This document shows, piece by piece, positions 1 through 9,900 of a DNA stretch of 47,199 nucleotides. The position numbers and the translations under genes were made by a program. Below the pieces are notes generated by a model. It was not told the origin of the DNA. It made no database searches and worked only from the letters and a program-made list of their open reading frames with translations. Within the stretch, counting starts at the first letter, position 1. Each line of letters begins with the position of its first letter. The stretch lies in contig JAUSAZ010000051.1 in assembly GCA_030652255.1 (NCBI GenBank), positions 1 through 47,199 of the forward strand, written 5' to 3'. The DNA is from Myxococcales bacterium (GTDB taxonomy: Bacteria; Myxococcota_A; Polyangia; Polyangiales; Ga0077539).

Positions 1-18
1 GCGAGTTCCTGTCGGTGA

Positions 19-39
19 GCCCCGGACCCTGTCCGGGGC
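19..39. repeat. 9-bp perfect inverted repeat (hairpin)
   Basis: Two 9-base arms (GCCCCGGAC and GTCCGGGGC) flank a 3-base loop. The hairpin lies at the window edge, downstream of the minus-strand gene ending at 169 but more than 100 bases away. It could be a terminator of a gene outside the window. The following bases are only weakly T-rich, so the role is uncertain. Nothing else is recognisable in 40-168. Confidence 0.5.
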
Positions 40-168
40 GACCGCTTGTTATTGCCCGGGGTGAGGGCCAACGCCCGAACCCCGGCCCGCAGCGGGTTGC
101 GCCACTCCCGAACGACACCAGTTGCGCATCTCGTGGGCCAAAGCGGCAAGGTTGGGATCAAATGAGTA

Positions 169-1104
169 TCAGGGGTGCGTGACCGTCACCCCGACCACCA
201 TCCCCTGCCCCGTCACCTGCGCCGTGGGCACCACCGACGCCGCCTCGGCGTGGCGCCCGATGGCGAAGAAGGTCACCGCCCCCAGCAGCAGCCCGCTCAG
301 CCCGAACACCGCGGTGCGCTGCGCGCCCTCGGCGTTGATCTCTCCGTCGCGCACGGCGTGGGCGAGCATCACCCCGCCCCCCATGAGCACCCCCAGCCCG
401 ATCGCCCCGGCGCCCACGAGCCGCATCGTCCGGAGCGACGGGTGCACCGCGCCGCGGATCACCAGCGCCGTCGTGAAGAGCCCCAGCTCGCCCGCGAGCA
501 CCCACGCGCCGAAGTCCGTCCCGCAGCGCGCCGCGCCGCAGAGCAGGCCCCCCAGCAGCGCGCCGCCGACGCCGCCGGTCGCCACGAAGAGCGCGTCCGC
601 CGGGGGCGCGTCGGTGAGGTGCCCCAGCAGCGCGCCGATGGCCACGCCCGAGGTCGTGCCGATGAAGGTCGCCCACCCGGAGAGCGTCGCGCCGACGGGG
701 AAGTCCTCGCCCCGCACCCAGGTCGCGATGGACGTCGCCGCGAGGTAGCCCATGAGCCCGCCGGCGCCCGCGGAGAGACCGCGCCCACGGCGCATCGGGA
801 AGCGGTGCTCGAGCAGCAGCGCGCCCACCGGGAGGGCCAGCGCGAGGGCGCCCGGGAGGATCCAGTAGGTCTCGGGGTTGGGGTCGTCGATGGTGCGCCC
901 GAAGGCGCCGAGGTTGAACGCCGTGCCCAGGCGCAACCCGTAGGTGGCCGTGAGCAGCCCGAAGAGGATGCGCTCGTCGCGGGCCATGCGGGTGCTCACC
1001 ACCGGCGCCGGGTGGGGTGTCGGCGCCGGGACGGTCTGCGCGCCCGCCGAGGCCCCGAGCGCCAGCGCCGCCGCGCCCGCGGCCCACCGCGCGCGGAGCG
1101 TCAC
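169..1104 (-). CDS. Multi-pass membrane protein of unknown function, coupled to uppP
   Basis: A 311-residue protein. It begins with a signal-like segment (Arg-rich start, Ala/Leu core, possible cleavage after an AGA near residue 22). About seven hydrophobic, Gly/Ala/Leu-rich segments follow, consistent with an inner-membrane protein. I recognise no family motif. The GTG start at 1104 overlaps the uppP stop codon as GTGA, so the two are translated from one message. This start is much better than the longer upstream reading, which would run through uppP in another frame. Context suggests an envelope role, but this is inference only. Confidence 0.8.
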   Translation of the reverse strand: MTLRARWAAGAAALALGASAGAQTVPAPTPHPAPVVSTRMARDERILFGLLTATYGLRLGTAFNLGAFGRTIDDPNPETYWILPGALALALPVGALLLEHRFPMRRGRGLSAGAGGLMGYLAATSIATWVRGEDFPVGATLSGWATFIGTTSGVAIGALLGHLTDAPPADALFVATGGVGGALLGGLLCGAARCGTDFGAWVLAGELGLFTTALVIRGAVHPSLRTMRLVGAGAIGLGVLMGGGVMLAHAVRDGEINAEGAQRTAVFGLSGLLLGAVTFFAIGRHAEAASVVPTAQVTGQGMVVGVTVTHP

Positions 1105-1922
1105 GGCTGCAGCGCCCCGGCCGCGAGCAGCGCCCCCACCACCAGCGCGAGCAGCACCCGGTACACGCCGAACACCTGGAGCCCGTGGCCGCGCAGCCAG
1201 GAGAGCATCCAGCGCACCGCGAGCACCGCGGACACCGCCGCCGCGAGGAAGCCCACCGCGAGGTTGAACGACCCGTAGGCGTGCAGCATCACCGAGCCGC
1301 TCTTCAAGAGCTTGTACCCCGTGGCCGCGCTCAGGGTGACCAGCCCGAGGAGGAAGCTGTACTCCAGCGCGGCCTCCATGGAGAGGCCCACCAGCAGGCC
1401 CGCGGCGAGGGTGACCAGCGAGCGCGAGGTGCCGGGCCACATGGCGAGGCACTGCGCGAGCCCGATGATGACGGCGTCGCGGGGGGTGAGCTCGGAGAGC
1501 GCGCGGCCCGGGCGGCGGTCGCGCTTCGCGGCGCTCAACCCGAGGATGGCGACGCCGCCGACGAACCACGCGGCGACGACGGGGTAGAGCCCGAAGAGCA
1601 GGCGCTCGATGGCGTTGTTGAAGAGCTTGCCCAGCACGGCGGCGGGCAGGAAGCCCAGCACGACGTGGAGGGCCAGCGAGCGCCCCGCGGGGTCGCGCCC
1701 GAGCACCCCGAGGGTCATCGCGCGCACGCGCGGGAAGAACACCCCGAGCACCGCGGCGATGGCCCCGAGCTGCACGCAGATGGCGAAGGCGTTGGCCTCC
1801 TCGCTCGCGGGGATGCCGAGCGCGCGCTGCGCCAGGATGAGGTGCGCCGTCGAGCTCACCGGGAGGTACTCCGTGAGGCCCTCGACCACGCCCAGGATCA
1901 GGGCCTCCCACCAGGACATCAT
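1101..1922 (-). CDS. uppP: Undecaprenyl-diphosphatase (UppP/BacA family)
   Basis: Dephosphorylates undecaprenyl pyrophosphate to the monophosphate, recycling the lipid carrier for peptidoglycan and polysaccharide synthesis at the inner membrane. About 273 residues, as usual for the family. The N-terminal family signature reads GLTEYLPVSSTAHL (near residues 14-27), and the second signature contains PGTSRS about two thirds along. Both carry the conserved Glu, Ser and Arg residues. Hydrophobic segments fill the rest. Two adjacent ATG codons (1922 and 1919) are possible starts, and neither has a clear Shine-Dalgarno. It is the first gene of a two-gene operon with the membrane protein that overlaps its stop by four bases. 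Confidence 0.95.
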   Translation of the reverse strand: MMSWWEALILGVVEGLTEYLPVSSTAHLILAQRALGIPASEEANAFAICVQLGAIAAVLGVFFPRVRAMTLGVLGRDPAGRSLALHVVLGFLPAAVLGKLFNNAIERLLFGLYPVVAAWFVGGVAILGLSAAKRDRRPGRALSELTPRDAVIIGLAQCLAMWPGTSRSLVTLAAGLLVGLSMEAALEYSFLLGLVTLSAATGYKLLKSGSVMLHAYGSFNLAVGFLAAAVSAVLAVRWMLSWLRGHGLQVFGVYRVLLALVVGALLAAGALQP

Positions 1923-1973
1923 CGGCGGCACCACACGGGGCGCGTTGTACCGCACACCCGGGCGGGGCCGCGA

Positions 1974-1979
1974 TATGTT
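1974..1979 (+). promoter_or_regulatory. Putative -10 box, leaderless start of the 1988 lipoprotein gene
   Basis: TATGTT ends eight bases before the ATG at 1988. No Shine-Dalgarno lies between them, and no convincing -35 box is seen at 17-18 bases. The spacing fits transcription starting at the start codon. Confidence 0.4.
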
Positions 1980-1987
1980 CCCGCGCC

Positions 1988-2848
1988 ATGCGAAGACCTT
2001 CCCTGGGCGCGCTGCTCGTCGTGGCGCTCGGCTGCACCGGGCGCCCGCCGCGGTACCCCATCACCGACCCCGCGATGGCCCTGCGGCACATCACCGCCCG
2101 CGAGGCGCGGGTGCACAGCATCCGGGCCCACGGCTCGGCCGACCACTTCGGCCCGCAGGGGCGCATCCGCGGCGAGGTGTACGTCTTCGTCCAGCGGCCC
2201 GACCACGTGCGGGTCGACACCCGCGCCTTCGGCACCACCGTGAGCACCCTGCTCTCGGACGGGCGGCACCTCGCCATGGCCGACCTGCGCGGCGGCAACT
2301 TCTACGTCGGCGACGCGCGGCCCTGCGTAGCGGCGCAGCTGCTGGGCATCCCGATGGAGTCCGCCGAGGTGGTCGCGGTGCTGGCGGGCGGCCCCCCGGT
2401 CATCGAGGGCGACCGGCGCATCCGCTGGGACGACGGCCACTACGTGGTGGACATCGCGGGGCGCGGCGGCGCGGCGGAGTCCCTCTGGCTGGAGGTCACC
2501 GACGCCGAGCGGGAGGGCGCCCGGCCCGACGCCCAGCGCCCGAGGCCCACGCGCGCCGAGCTGCGCGACGCCCGCGGGGTGCGCGCGGTGCTCACCTTCG
2601 AGGACTACACCGAGGTCGAGGGCGTGGCCTTCCCGCGGCGGGTGCGCGTGGAGATCGAGCGCGACGGCATCGACCTCGTGGTGCGCTACCGCGAGATCAC
2701 CCTCGACCCCGAGCTGCCCGACGACGTCTTCGACCAGACCCCCAACCCCGGGCTCCCGGTGACCCAGGTGGACTGCGCCGCCAACACGGTGCCGCCCTCG
2801 CCCGCCGCCCCGCCGCCTGCGCCGACCGCGGACGCAGGCGGGCCCTGA
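1988..2848 (+). CDS. Outer-membrane-type lipoprotein, LolA/LolB- or DUF4292-like
   Basis: A 286-residue predicted lipoprotein. A short Arg-rich start and Leu/Val core end in a lipobox ALGC near residue 16. The body has alternating beta-like segments (for example GEVYVFVQRPDHVRVD, residues 58-73) typical of lipoproteins with the LolA/LolB half-barrel fold and of DUF4292 proteins. I see no catalytic motif. The C-terminus is a Pro/Ala-rich tail. It is monocistronic, divergent from uppP and convergent with the Uma2 gene that ends five bases away. The family placement is by general pattern; a generic beta-rich lipoprotein is the safe call. Confidence 0.8.
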   Translation: MRRPSLGALLVVALGCTGRPPRYPITDPAMALRHITAREARVHSIRAHGSADHFGPQGRIRGEVYVFVQRPDHVRVDTRAFGTTVSTLLSDGRHLAMADLRGGNFYVGDARPCVAAQLLGIPMESAEVVAVLAGGPPVIEGDRRIRWDDGHYVVDIAGRGGAAESLWLEVTDAEREGARPDAQRPRPTRAELRDARGVRAVLTFEDYTEVEGVAFPRRVRVEIERDGIDLVVRYREITLDPELPDDVFDQTPNPGLPVTQVDCAANTVPPSPAAPPPAPTADAGGP

Positions 2849-2853
2849 CGGGG

Positions 2854-3660
2854 TCAGCGCGCGTCAGGGTCGTCGAGCCACGCCGCCAGGGAGGGAGGGT
2901 CGAGGTCGAGCACGACGTCGCCCAGGCGATCGGCGCCGAGGGTGCCGATGCGCGCCGCGAGCGAGCTGCGCTCGGCGGCGGTGAGCGCGCGCCCGAGGCG
3001 GCGCTCGAACTGGTGCTCCAGCGGACGAAGTCCCTGCGCGACGCCCTGCGCGACGCCCTGCGCGACGCCCTCCGCCCGCACCTCGTCGAGCGACTCGTAG
3101 CCCCGCCGCTGGAGCAGGTTGCGCAGCGTGGCCTCATGCGCCACCTCGCGGTCGTAGAGCGCCTCGACGAGCACGGGGTTCTGGAGCACGCCCGGCGCGA
3201 GCAGCGACTCGCCCGGCCCGACCACCTTCATCGCGCGCCCCGACTCGTAGACCTCGACGCGCCGCGGCCCGATGAGCCGCACCACCCAGATCCAGCGCGT
3301 GCCGGCGCCCAGGAGGTCGGTGATCTTCTGCTGGAGCTCGCCCTCGTCCTGACCCACCGACGCGTACTCGACGGCGAGCGGGGGAATGGTCGTTCCCCAG
3401 CCCGGGCGCTCGGGCCCGAGGCCCACCGCGAGGTCGGGCGCACGCATCGTCCTGGCGTCGATGGCGATGCCCGCGTCGACGCCCACGGCGGGCGCCATCG
3501 GGTCGGTGTCGAGCACGAGGCCGCCGCGGAGGTTGGCCCCGGCGCCGTCCTGTCCTGTGGGCGCGGCGTAGATGGCGTGCCCGTGGGAGAGCTCGTACGG
3601 GTCCCCGGACTTGAGCTGCGACGTGTAGAAGGGCCCGGGGCTGAGCTTGGGGGTCGTCAT
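2854..3660 (-). CDS. Uma2-family putative restriction endonuclease with AQGV repeat
   Basis: A 268-residue protein with the PD-(D/E)XK core of the Uma2 (DUF820) family. A PDLAV segment is followed by LAVEYAS and then a conserved Lys in the segment preceding an RWIWVV strand. Uma2 proteins are predicted nucleases of unknown biological role and occur in many copies in some bacteria. The C-terminal extension carries an Arg/Glu-rich helix with three consecutive AQGV units, encoded by a 12-base tandem repeat, a feature common in Rpn/Uma2-like proteins. The start is the ATG opening MTTPKL; the longer reading is Arg/Pro/Ala-rich low-complexity sequence and overlaps the promoter region of the divergent ABC operon. 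Confidence 0.85.
   Translation of the reverse strand: MTTPKLSPGPFYTSQLKSGDPYELSHGHAIYAAPTGQDGAGANLRGGLVLDTDPMAPAVGVDAGIAIDARTMRAPDLAVGLGPERPGWGTTIPPLAVEYASVGQDEGELQQKITDLLGAGTRWIWVVRLIGPRRVEVYESGRAMKVVGPGESLLAPGVLQNPVLVEALYDREVAHEATLRNLLQRRGYESLDEVRAEGVAQGVAQGVAQGLRPLEHQFERRLGRALTAAERSSLAARIGTLGADRLGDVVLDLDPPSLAAWLDDPDAR
3032..3071. repeat. 12-bp tandem repeat inside the Uma2 gene
   Basis: Three complete copies plus a partial copy of CCCTGCGCGACG encode the repeated AQGV peptide on the minus strand. The unit is a multiple of three, so copy-number changes would keep the frame. Confidence 0.85.
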
Positions 3661-3787
3661 GGCGCTCGCTGGCGGCCATCGTAGCGCCGCGCCCGCCGGG
3701 GCGCGACGGGACCGCCATGCCCGACTGACGGGATTCGCGCGGCGGGCCTTGCGCGGACTCGGCGCTCGCGCGATGCCCGGCGGGGTG

Positions 3788-4498
3788 ATGGTGGAGGTCG
3801 AAGCGCTGCGCAAGAGCTACCGCGTCGGCGGCCGCGCACTGCCGGTGCTGCACGGCGCCAGCCTGCGCATCGAGCGCGGCGAGTTCGTCGCCATCATGGG
3901 CGCGTCGGGCTCGGGCAAGAGCACCCTGCTGTCCATCCTCGGGCTGCTGGAGTCCTACGAGGGCGGGCGATACACCCTCGCGGGCCACGACACCCGCGCC
4001 CTCGATGAAGACCGCGCGGCGAAGCTCCGCAACGCGCTGCTGGGCTTCGTGTTCCAGTCCTTCCACCTGCTGTCCCACAAGACCGCCTGGGAGAACGTCG
4101 CCCTCCCCCTCGCCTACGCCGGCGTCGCGCGCCCCGAGCGCCGCCGCCGCGCCCTCAGCCTGCTCGCGCGCCTCGGCCTCGACGCCCGCGCCGAGCACCG
4201 CCCCGACGAGCTCTCCGGCGGCCAGCGGCAGCGCGTCGCCATCGCCCGCGCCCTCGCCAACAACCCCCCGGTGATCCTCGCCGACGAGCCCACGGGCAAC
4301 CTCGACTCCAAGACCTCCGGCGAGGTGATGCAGCTCTTCCGGGAGATCCACGCGCGCGGGCGCACCATCGTGCTGGTCACCCACGAGCCCGCCGTCGCCG
4401 CCGCGGCCGACCGGGTCATCCTGGTGCGCGACGGGCGCGTGGTGCAGGGCAACGCCGCGGGCGACGCCGCGGGCGACGCGGCAGGCGAAGTGCCGTGA
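3788..4498 (+). CDS. ABC transporter ATP-binding protein, MacB/LolD type
   Basis: A 236-residue nucleotide-binding subunit. Walker A (GASGSGKST, near residue 37), Q-loop (FVFQSFHLL), signature LSGGQRQR, Walker B VILADEP and the H-loop His in LVTHE are all present. The LADEPTGNLDSKTSGEVM sequence is typical of the MacB/LolD/FtsE group, which energises lipoprotein release or macrolide/peptide export with an FtsX-fold permease. The start at the ATG before VEVEALRK is preferred; another ATG lies five codons upstream at 3773. The C-terminus ends in a 12-base tandem repeat giving AAGD units. The stop overlaps the permease start (GTGA). Confidence 0.93.
   Translation: MVEVEALRKSYRVGGRALPVLHGASLRIERGEFVAIMGASGSGKSTLLSILGLLESYEGGRYTLAGHDTRALDEDRAAKLRNALLGFVFQSFHLLSHKTAWENVALPLAYAGVARPERRRRALSLLARLGLDARAEHRPDELSGGQRQRVAIARALANNPPVILADEPTGNLDSKTSGEVMQLFREIHARGRTIVLVTHEPAVAAAADRVILVRDGRVVQGNAAGDAAGDAAGEVP
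4454..4489. repeat. 12-bp tandem repeat at the 3' end of the ATPase gene
   Basis: Two exact copies of GCCGCGGGCGAC and a third diverged copy encode the Ala-Ala-Gly-Asp repeats at the C-terminus of the ABC ATPase. It lies just before the permease start. Confidence 0.8.
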
Positions 4499-5715
4499 TC
4501 GACCTGCTCGTCGAGGTCTTCGAGGGCGTGGCCCGGCACCGGATGCGCGCGGCGGCCACGGCCTTCGGGGTGTTCTGGGGCATCCTGATGCTGGTGGTGC
4601 TGCTCGGCGGCGGGCGCGGCCTGCGCAACGGGCTCGACAAGCTCTTCGCCGACACGGCCACCAACTCCGCGTGGATCAACCTCAACCGCACCAGCATGGG
4701 CTTCGAGGGCCTCGGCCCCGGGCGCCAGCTGGGGCTCACCATCGACGACGTCGAGGCCGTCGCCCGCGCCGTGCCCGAGCTCGAGAACGTCGCCCCGCGG
4801 CACAGCGCCCCGTCGGGGCTCACCTTCACCCGCGGCACCCGCAACGGGGCCTTCCCCACCTACGGGATCTACCCCGGCTACGCCGTCGTCGAGCGCACCC
4901 AGGTGGTGCGCGGCCGGCTCATCAACGACCTCGACGTGGCCCGCGCGCGGCGGGTGATCATCATCGGCCCGCGGGTCGCCGAGGCCCTCTTCGGCGCGAG
5001 CGAGGCCGTCGGGCAGCAGGTGGAGATCGGCGGCGTGCCCTTCCTCGTGGTGGGCACCTTCACCGACGCGGGGGGCGAAGGCGAGCTGCGCCGGGTGTTC
5101 ATGCCGTACACCGCCCTCGCGCAGACCTTCGACGCCCGCCGGCAGGTCAACGTGATGACCGCCACGCTGCGCCCCGGCGCCTCGCCCGAGCGCGCCACGG
5201 CCCACCTCCGCCGGCTCTTCGCGCGGCGCAAGCGCTTCGACCCCAACGACCGCGGCGCCGTCGACGTGTGGTTCGCCGAGCAGGAGTACCGGAAGTTCGT
5301 CACGTTGATGCGCGGCATCGACCTCGCGGTCATCGTGGTGGGCCTCGGCTCGCTCATCTCGGGGATGGTCGGCATCAGCAACATCATGTTCGTGTCGGTG
5401 CGCGAGCGCACGGCGGAGTTCGGGCTGCGCCGGGCGCTCGGCGCGACCCCCGCGACGGTGATGGCCATGGTGCTCTCCGAGGCCGTGGCGCTTGCCTTCG
5501 TGGCGGGCGGCCTCGGGCTGCTGGTGGGCGTCGCGCTCGTCGAGGCGGCGCGGCGCGCGGGCGTGCGCTCGGACTACTTCCGCGACCCCAGCATCGACCT
5601 CGGCACCGCGCTCACGGCCCTCGGGGTGCTCGTGGCCACTGCGATGGTCGCGGGGTACTTTCCGGCCCGCGAGGCGGCGCGGCTCAACCCCAACGAAGCC
5701 CTGCGGAGCAGCTGA
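4495..5715 (+). CDS. ABC transporter permease, MacB/FtsX family
   Basis: A 406-residue permease with MacB architecture. There is one N-terminal transmembrane segment (about residues 15-40), a large periplasmic core domain (about 45-265), then three C-terminal segments forming the FtsX domain. The conserved stretch after the second helix reads ISNIMFVSVRERTAEFGLRR, the typical FtsX coupling region, followed by ALGATP. MacB-type machines use mechanotransmission to drive periplasmic substrates outward rather than transporting across the inner membrane. GTG at 4495 overlaps the ATPase stop. The adaptor gene follows five bases later. No TolC-like outer membrane protein is in the window. Confidence 0.93.
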   Translation: MIDLLVEVFEGVARHRMRAAATAFGVFWGILMLVVLLGGGRGLRNGLDKLFADTATNSAWINLNRTSMGFEGLGPGRQLGLTIDDVEAVARAVPELENVAPRHSAPSGLTFTRGTRNGAFPTYGIYPGYAVVERTQVVRGRLINDLDVARARRVIIIGPRVAEALFGASEAVGQQVEIGGVPFLVVGTFTDAGGEGELRRVFMPYTALAQTFDARRQVNVMTATLRPGASPERATAHLRRLFARRKRFDPNDRGAVDVWFAEQEYRKFVTLMRGIDLAVIVVGLGSLISGMVGISNIMFVSVRERTAEFGLRRALGATPATVMAMVLSEAVALAFVAGGLGLLVGVALVEAARRAGVRSDYFRDPSIDLGTALTALGVLVATAMVAGYFPAREAARLNPNEALRSS

Positions 5716-5720
5716 GCGCG

Positions 5721-6932
5721 ATGACGGTCACCGACGGCCGGGAGATGGACGGGGCGGCGGACGAGGACGACGCGCTCGCGGCCGCGGTGTCGGTCGCGCC
5801 GCCGCGCGGGCGGGCGTGGCGCTGGCTGGCGCGGCTCGGGCTGCTGGCGCTGGTCGTAGGCGGCGCGGTCGCGGGCGCGCGGGCGTGGCGGAAGGCGCAC
5901 GCGACGGTCGCCCCGACGGGGCTGCGGGTGCGGCTCGGCGACGTGGTGGTGAAGGCACAGGCCACCGGGCGCATCGTGCCGCGGCAGGAGCTCTTCGTGC
6001 GGCCGCTGGTGTCGGGGATGCTGGTCGAGCTCGCGGTGCGGCCGGGCGATGTGGTGCGCCGCGGCGCCGTGCTGGCGACGGTGCGCATCCTGGCCGACCC
6101 GGTGGCGCTCGGCGACGCGCGGGCGCAGGTGGAGGTCGCCCGGGCGCGCCACGCGCGGGCGGCGCGGGAGCTCGAGCGGGCGCGGGCCCAGTCGGCGCGC
6201 GACCTCATCGCCGCCCAGGCCCTCGACCTCGCGGTGGGCGACGAGGCCGTGTCCCGCGCCGAGCTCACCGCCGCGCTCGGGCGGGCGCAGCTCATCGCGC
6301 GGGGCAGCGCCGGGGGCTCGGCGCTGCGCTCCAACCGGGTGCTCGCGCCGGTCGACGGGACGGTGCTCGCGGTGCCGGTCAACGTGGGCGACTACGTGAG
6401 CGAGACCAGCGGGTTTCGCGACGGCACGACCGTGGCGGTGGTCGCCGACATGGGCGACCTGCTCTTCAAGGGCCAGATCGAGGAGGCCTACGTGGGCCAG
6501 CTCCAGCTCGGGATGCCCGTGGCGATCCGGGTGGGCGCGCTGCCCGCCGAGAGCCTGCGCGGCACGCTCCAGTGGATCTCCCCCCGCGCCACCATCGAGC
6601 AGGTGGGCGGCGCCGCGGCGGGCGGCGTGCAGGCGCTGACGGCGTCGAGCGCGGGGGTCACCCGCTTCGAGCTGTGGGCCGCGGTGGCGCGCCCGCCGGG
6701 CGCCGTGCGGGCGGGCTACAGCGCCTCGGCGGAGGTCGAGCTCGCCCGGGTGACGCAGGTGCCCGTCATCGAGGAGAGCGCGCTGCGCTTCGACGGCACC
6801 CAGGCCTATGCTCAGCCCTGCGCCGGTGGGCCCGAGCGCCGGGTGACCGTCGGGGTCTCGGACGGGGTGCGCATCCAGGTGACCAGCGGCCTGAGCCCCG
6901 GCGACTGCGTGCGGGAGCGCCAGGCGCGGTAG
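5721..6932 (+). CDS. Periplasmic adaptor subunit, HlyD/MacA family
   Basis: A 403-residue membrane-fusion protein. A cytoplasmic, acidic N-terminus of about 30 residues is followed by one transmembrane anchor (about 40-55). A biotinyl-lipoyl half-motif, an Ala/Arg/Glu-rich helical hairpin (about 130-190) and the second lipoyl half containing APVDGTVLAVPVNVGDYV come next. Beta-barrel and membrane-proximal domains end the protein. It would bridge the MacB-like permease to an outer membrane channel. The ATG at 5721 is chosen because it is five bases after the permease stop. A 30-base piece near its 3' end (6741-6770) is found again, with one mismatch, at 10177-10206. Confidence 0.9.
   Translation: MTVTDGREMDGAADEDDALAAAVSVAPPRGRAWRWLARLGLLALVVGGAVAGARAWRKAHATVAPTGLRVRLGDVVVKAQATGRIVPRQELFVRPLVSGMLVELAVRPGDVVRRGAVLATVRILADPVALGDARAQVEVARARHARAARELERARAQSARDLIAAQALDLAVGDEAVSRAELTAALGRAQLIARGSAGGSALRSNRVLAPVDGTVLAVPVNVGDYVSETSGFRDGTTVAVVADMGDLLFKGQIEEAYVGQLQLGMPVAIRVGALPAESLRGTLQWISPRATIEQVGGAAAGGVQALTASSAGVTRFELWAAVARPPGAVRAGYSASAEVELARVTQVPVIEESALRFDGTQAYAQPCAGGPERRVTVGVSDGVRIQVTSGLSPGDCVRERQAR
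6741..6783 (+). repeat. Segment duplicated near 10177-10220
   Basis: Bases 6741-6770 match 10177-10206 at 29 of 30 positions. After a short mismatch and one-base indel, 11 more bases agree (6773-6783 with 10210-10220). Both copies read in the same frame (LARVTQ followed by V or A, then PVI). It may be a remnant of a local duplication. Confidence 0.55.
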
Positions 6933-6992
6933 GGCGTCGGAGGGATCAGGGCCGCGCGATACGCCCGTCGGGTGTCGGACGACGATGCCAGG

Positions 6993-9900
6993 TCAGCGGA
7001 AGGCTGACGCGGCGGTGTCCGAGCCGGTGAGCGTGAGCACGACCGGCCGCGGGCCGGGGACGTCGAAGCGCTGGACGGCGACGCCGAAAGCGACGGGCAG
7101 GACCACGTCGTCGAAGCCGTCGCCGTCGATGTCGCCGTGTCCCCGGCGGCCGTTCGTCCCCACGATCCCGATGAAATCTGGGGCGATCAGGTGCGGCACG
7201 GGCGCGAACCCGGAGCCGTTGCCGAGGAAGAGGCCGGCCCGGCCCAGCCGATCGATGTCCATCACGATGACGTCGGGGCGACCGTCGTGGTTGACGTCGC
7301 CCGCGGCGTAGACCCGCCCGCCGGTCAAGGTCTGGGCGGGCGTCGCCACCACGCCGGAAGCGGAGCCGAGACGGACCTGGATGCCCGCACTCGTCACCAC
7401 GGCCAGGTCGTCGAACAGGTCGCCATTCACGTCGCCGACGGCGATCGGAATGGCGTTGCCGGAGGGGAACGTGCCGAGCACCGCGCCGGTGCCGGTCGCC
7501 GCCCCGGCGACCACCCGGTAGCCGCCGCTGCTGCTTCCCACGACGACGTCCGCGAAGCCGTCGTGGTTCACGTCGCCGGCTTCCGCCACGTCGCTCATGT
7601 CCGTGAAGCCGGGCACCACGATGTCGGCCCCGGCCAGCGGCGTCGTCAGCGGCGAGCGCCCGTAGGAGACCCGGGCCCCGCCGCGGCTGCCGGTCAGGAA
7701 GTCGTCGAAGCCGTCGCGGTTGACGTCGCCGGCCCGACTGATGCCCCGGTAGGGGGACCCCTCGAAGATGACGCTGTTGCCCGCCACGCGCGGGACCACC
7801 GTGCCCGGCCCCGAGGAGGAGCCGAGCACCGCGCTGGTCGGATAGATCAGGGTGAAGCGGTCGCGCAGCATCATCGCGACGTCCGTGTAGCCGTCGCGGT
7901 TGATGTCGCCGAGCCCGGTGACGAAGTACACGTCCCCGGACGGGAGGGTCCACGAGGCCGTCAGGCTCAGCCCGGACGCCGTGCCGAGGTGCACCGATCG
8001 CCCGTAGGCGAAGTCGGCGCGCCCGTCGCCGTTGACGTCGCCCACGGTCGCGTACTGGTTGGGATCGTTGAAGTACGCGCCCAGGCGCAGGTACGAGAGC
8101 CGCCCGAACGTCAACCCCGCGCTGGAGCCCCGCGTGACGTAGAGGTCCACCAGGCCGTCGCGATGGGAGAGGGCGTCGTCGGCGCCGTCGCCGTCGACGT
8201 CGCCGGCTCCGACGAGGTTCTGCAGCGTCGCCGAGCCGAACCCCGACGCGAGCGCGGCGGCCGGCCCGGGGCCGGCGGCTCCGCCCGGCGCGACGGCAGA
8301 GAAGCCGGCGCCCGGGTCGACCAGCAGGAGGTCGTCGTAGCCGTCGCCGTTGAAGTCCCCGCCGCGCGGCGCCGCGACGACGCGGGCCGGGCTGGTGCCG
8401 CCGACCGCGCTGCCGGCCGGGTTGATCGTGGCCGCGCCGAGCACCAGCCTCGCGCCGGCCGCGTCGCTGAAGGCGAGGTCGCCGCGGCCGTCGCCGTTGA
8501 CGTCGCCCGCGGGCGCGCTCGTCCGATCGACCGCCACCGCGCGCGCCGCGTCGAGGCCCGTCGCGGCGCCGCGCAGGAGCTGACCGCTCACGTTCGCCGT
8601 GCCCGCGAGGAGGACGTCGGCGTAGCCGTCGCCGTCGACGTCGCCCGCCCCCGACACCACCGAGGCCGTCGACGTCGCGGCGACCGTCACCCGCGTGGGC
8701 GTCCCCGGACCCGAGGCGCCGCCGGGGAGGAGCCACACGGCGTTGCCCGAGGGGTTGACCGCGACCACGTCGTCGAAGCCGTCGCCGTTGACGTCCCCAG
8801 CGCCCGTCACCGACGAGCCCAGCCCGCTGCCCACCGGGCCCGTGACCACGCTCGGGGTCGCGGCCGGCCCCGTCGCCGAGCCCAGGTAGACGTAGAACGC
8901 GTTGGACCCGGGCGAGCCCACGACGAAATCGCCGTAGCCGTCGCCGTTGACGTCGCCCGCCACGTCGACGGCCTGACCGAAGTGCGTCGAGTCGAGCGGC
9001 GCGACCCGCACGACGGGCGTCGTCGAGGGGCCCGCCACCCCGCCGGGAAACACCGACACCGCGAGGTCGCGCACGCCCGCGAGGACGTCGGCGAAGCCGT
9101 CTCCGTTGACGTCGAGGTCGCTACCCCAGGGGCGCGCGCCCGCGACGGTCGCGGTGGCGACGCGCAGGCGCCAGACCGGGCCGAGGGAGCCGCCCGCGGC
9201 GCCGCCCACGACGCCGCGCAGCGCCCAGTACCAGATGCCGGGGGCGAGATCGGCGGCGGGTGCGCCGGTCGTGCCGGCGGCGTCGAAGGAGACGCAGCTC
9301 GCGGTCAGCGCGCGGTCGCGGCAGAGGGTGACCCGCGCGGTCATGACGCCAGCGGGCAGCGCCCAGCGCAGCATCGGGCGGCGCGAGGGGACGTGCGACC
9401 CGGTGAGCGGCGCGATCGGCCGCGGGGCCGCCACGGCGGGGGTCGTGGGGACGTCGGGCGCGTCGACGGTGGCCCCACCGTCGGAGGGCGTCCCACCATC
9501 GAGAGCGGAGCCGTCGGGCGGCGCAGAGGCGTCCGGGAGCACGTCGGCGGGTTGATCGGTCGCGGCGTCCGAGAGGCCGGCGTCGAGGGCGAGGAGGTCG
9601 CCGACGAAGCCGAGGCTGAAGTGGGAGGTCGAGCCCACGACGCGATCGCCGGCGATGCTGGCGGTCAGCCGCTCGTACCCTCCGGCGCTCGACCAGTAGA
9701 GCCCGGCCCGGGCGGCGTCGCCGTTGAAGGTGAGGTCTACGGTGACGGGACGCGCGAAGGTCAATCCCTCGGGGGCGAAGCGCCAGACGGGCGAGTAGCC
9801 GACATAGCCAGCGGGCGCCGGCAGGTCGGTACGGGTGACGGTGATGGCCACGGGCGCCGCAACCGCGCCGGGCGGAATGGTGAGGGTCAACCCGGCGACG

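Noticed and set aside
1017..2243. Long plus-strand ORFs opposite uppP and the membrane protein gene
   Set aside because: Their translations are Arg/Pro/His-rich low-complexity sequences, as expected for antisense frames in GC-rich DNA, while the minus-strand frames encode recognisable membrane proteins.
4671..5720. N-terminal extension of the adaptor protein through the permease gene
   Set aside because: The extension runs out of frame through the permease and is Arg/Pro-rich. A good ATG lies five bases after the permease stop.
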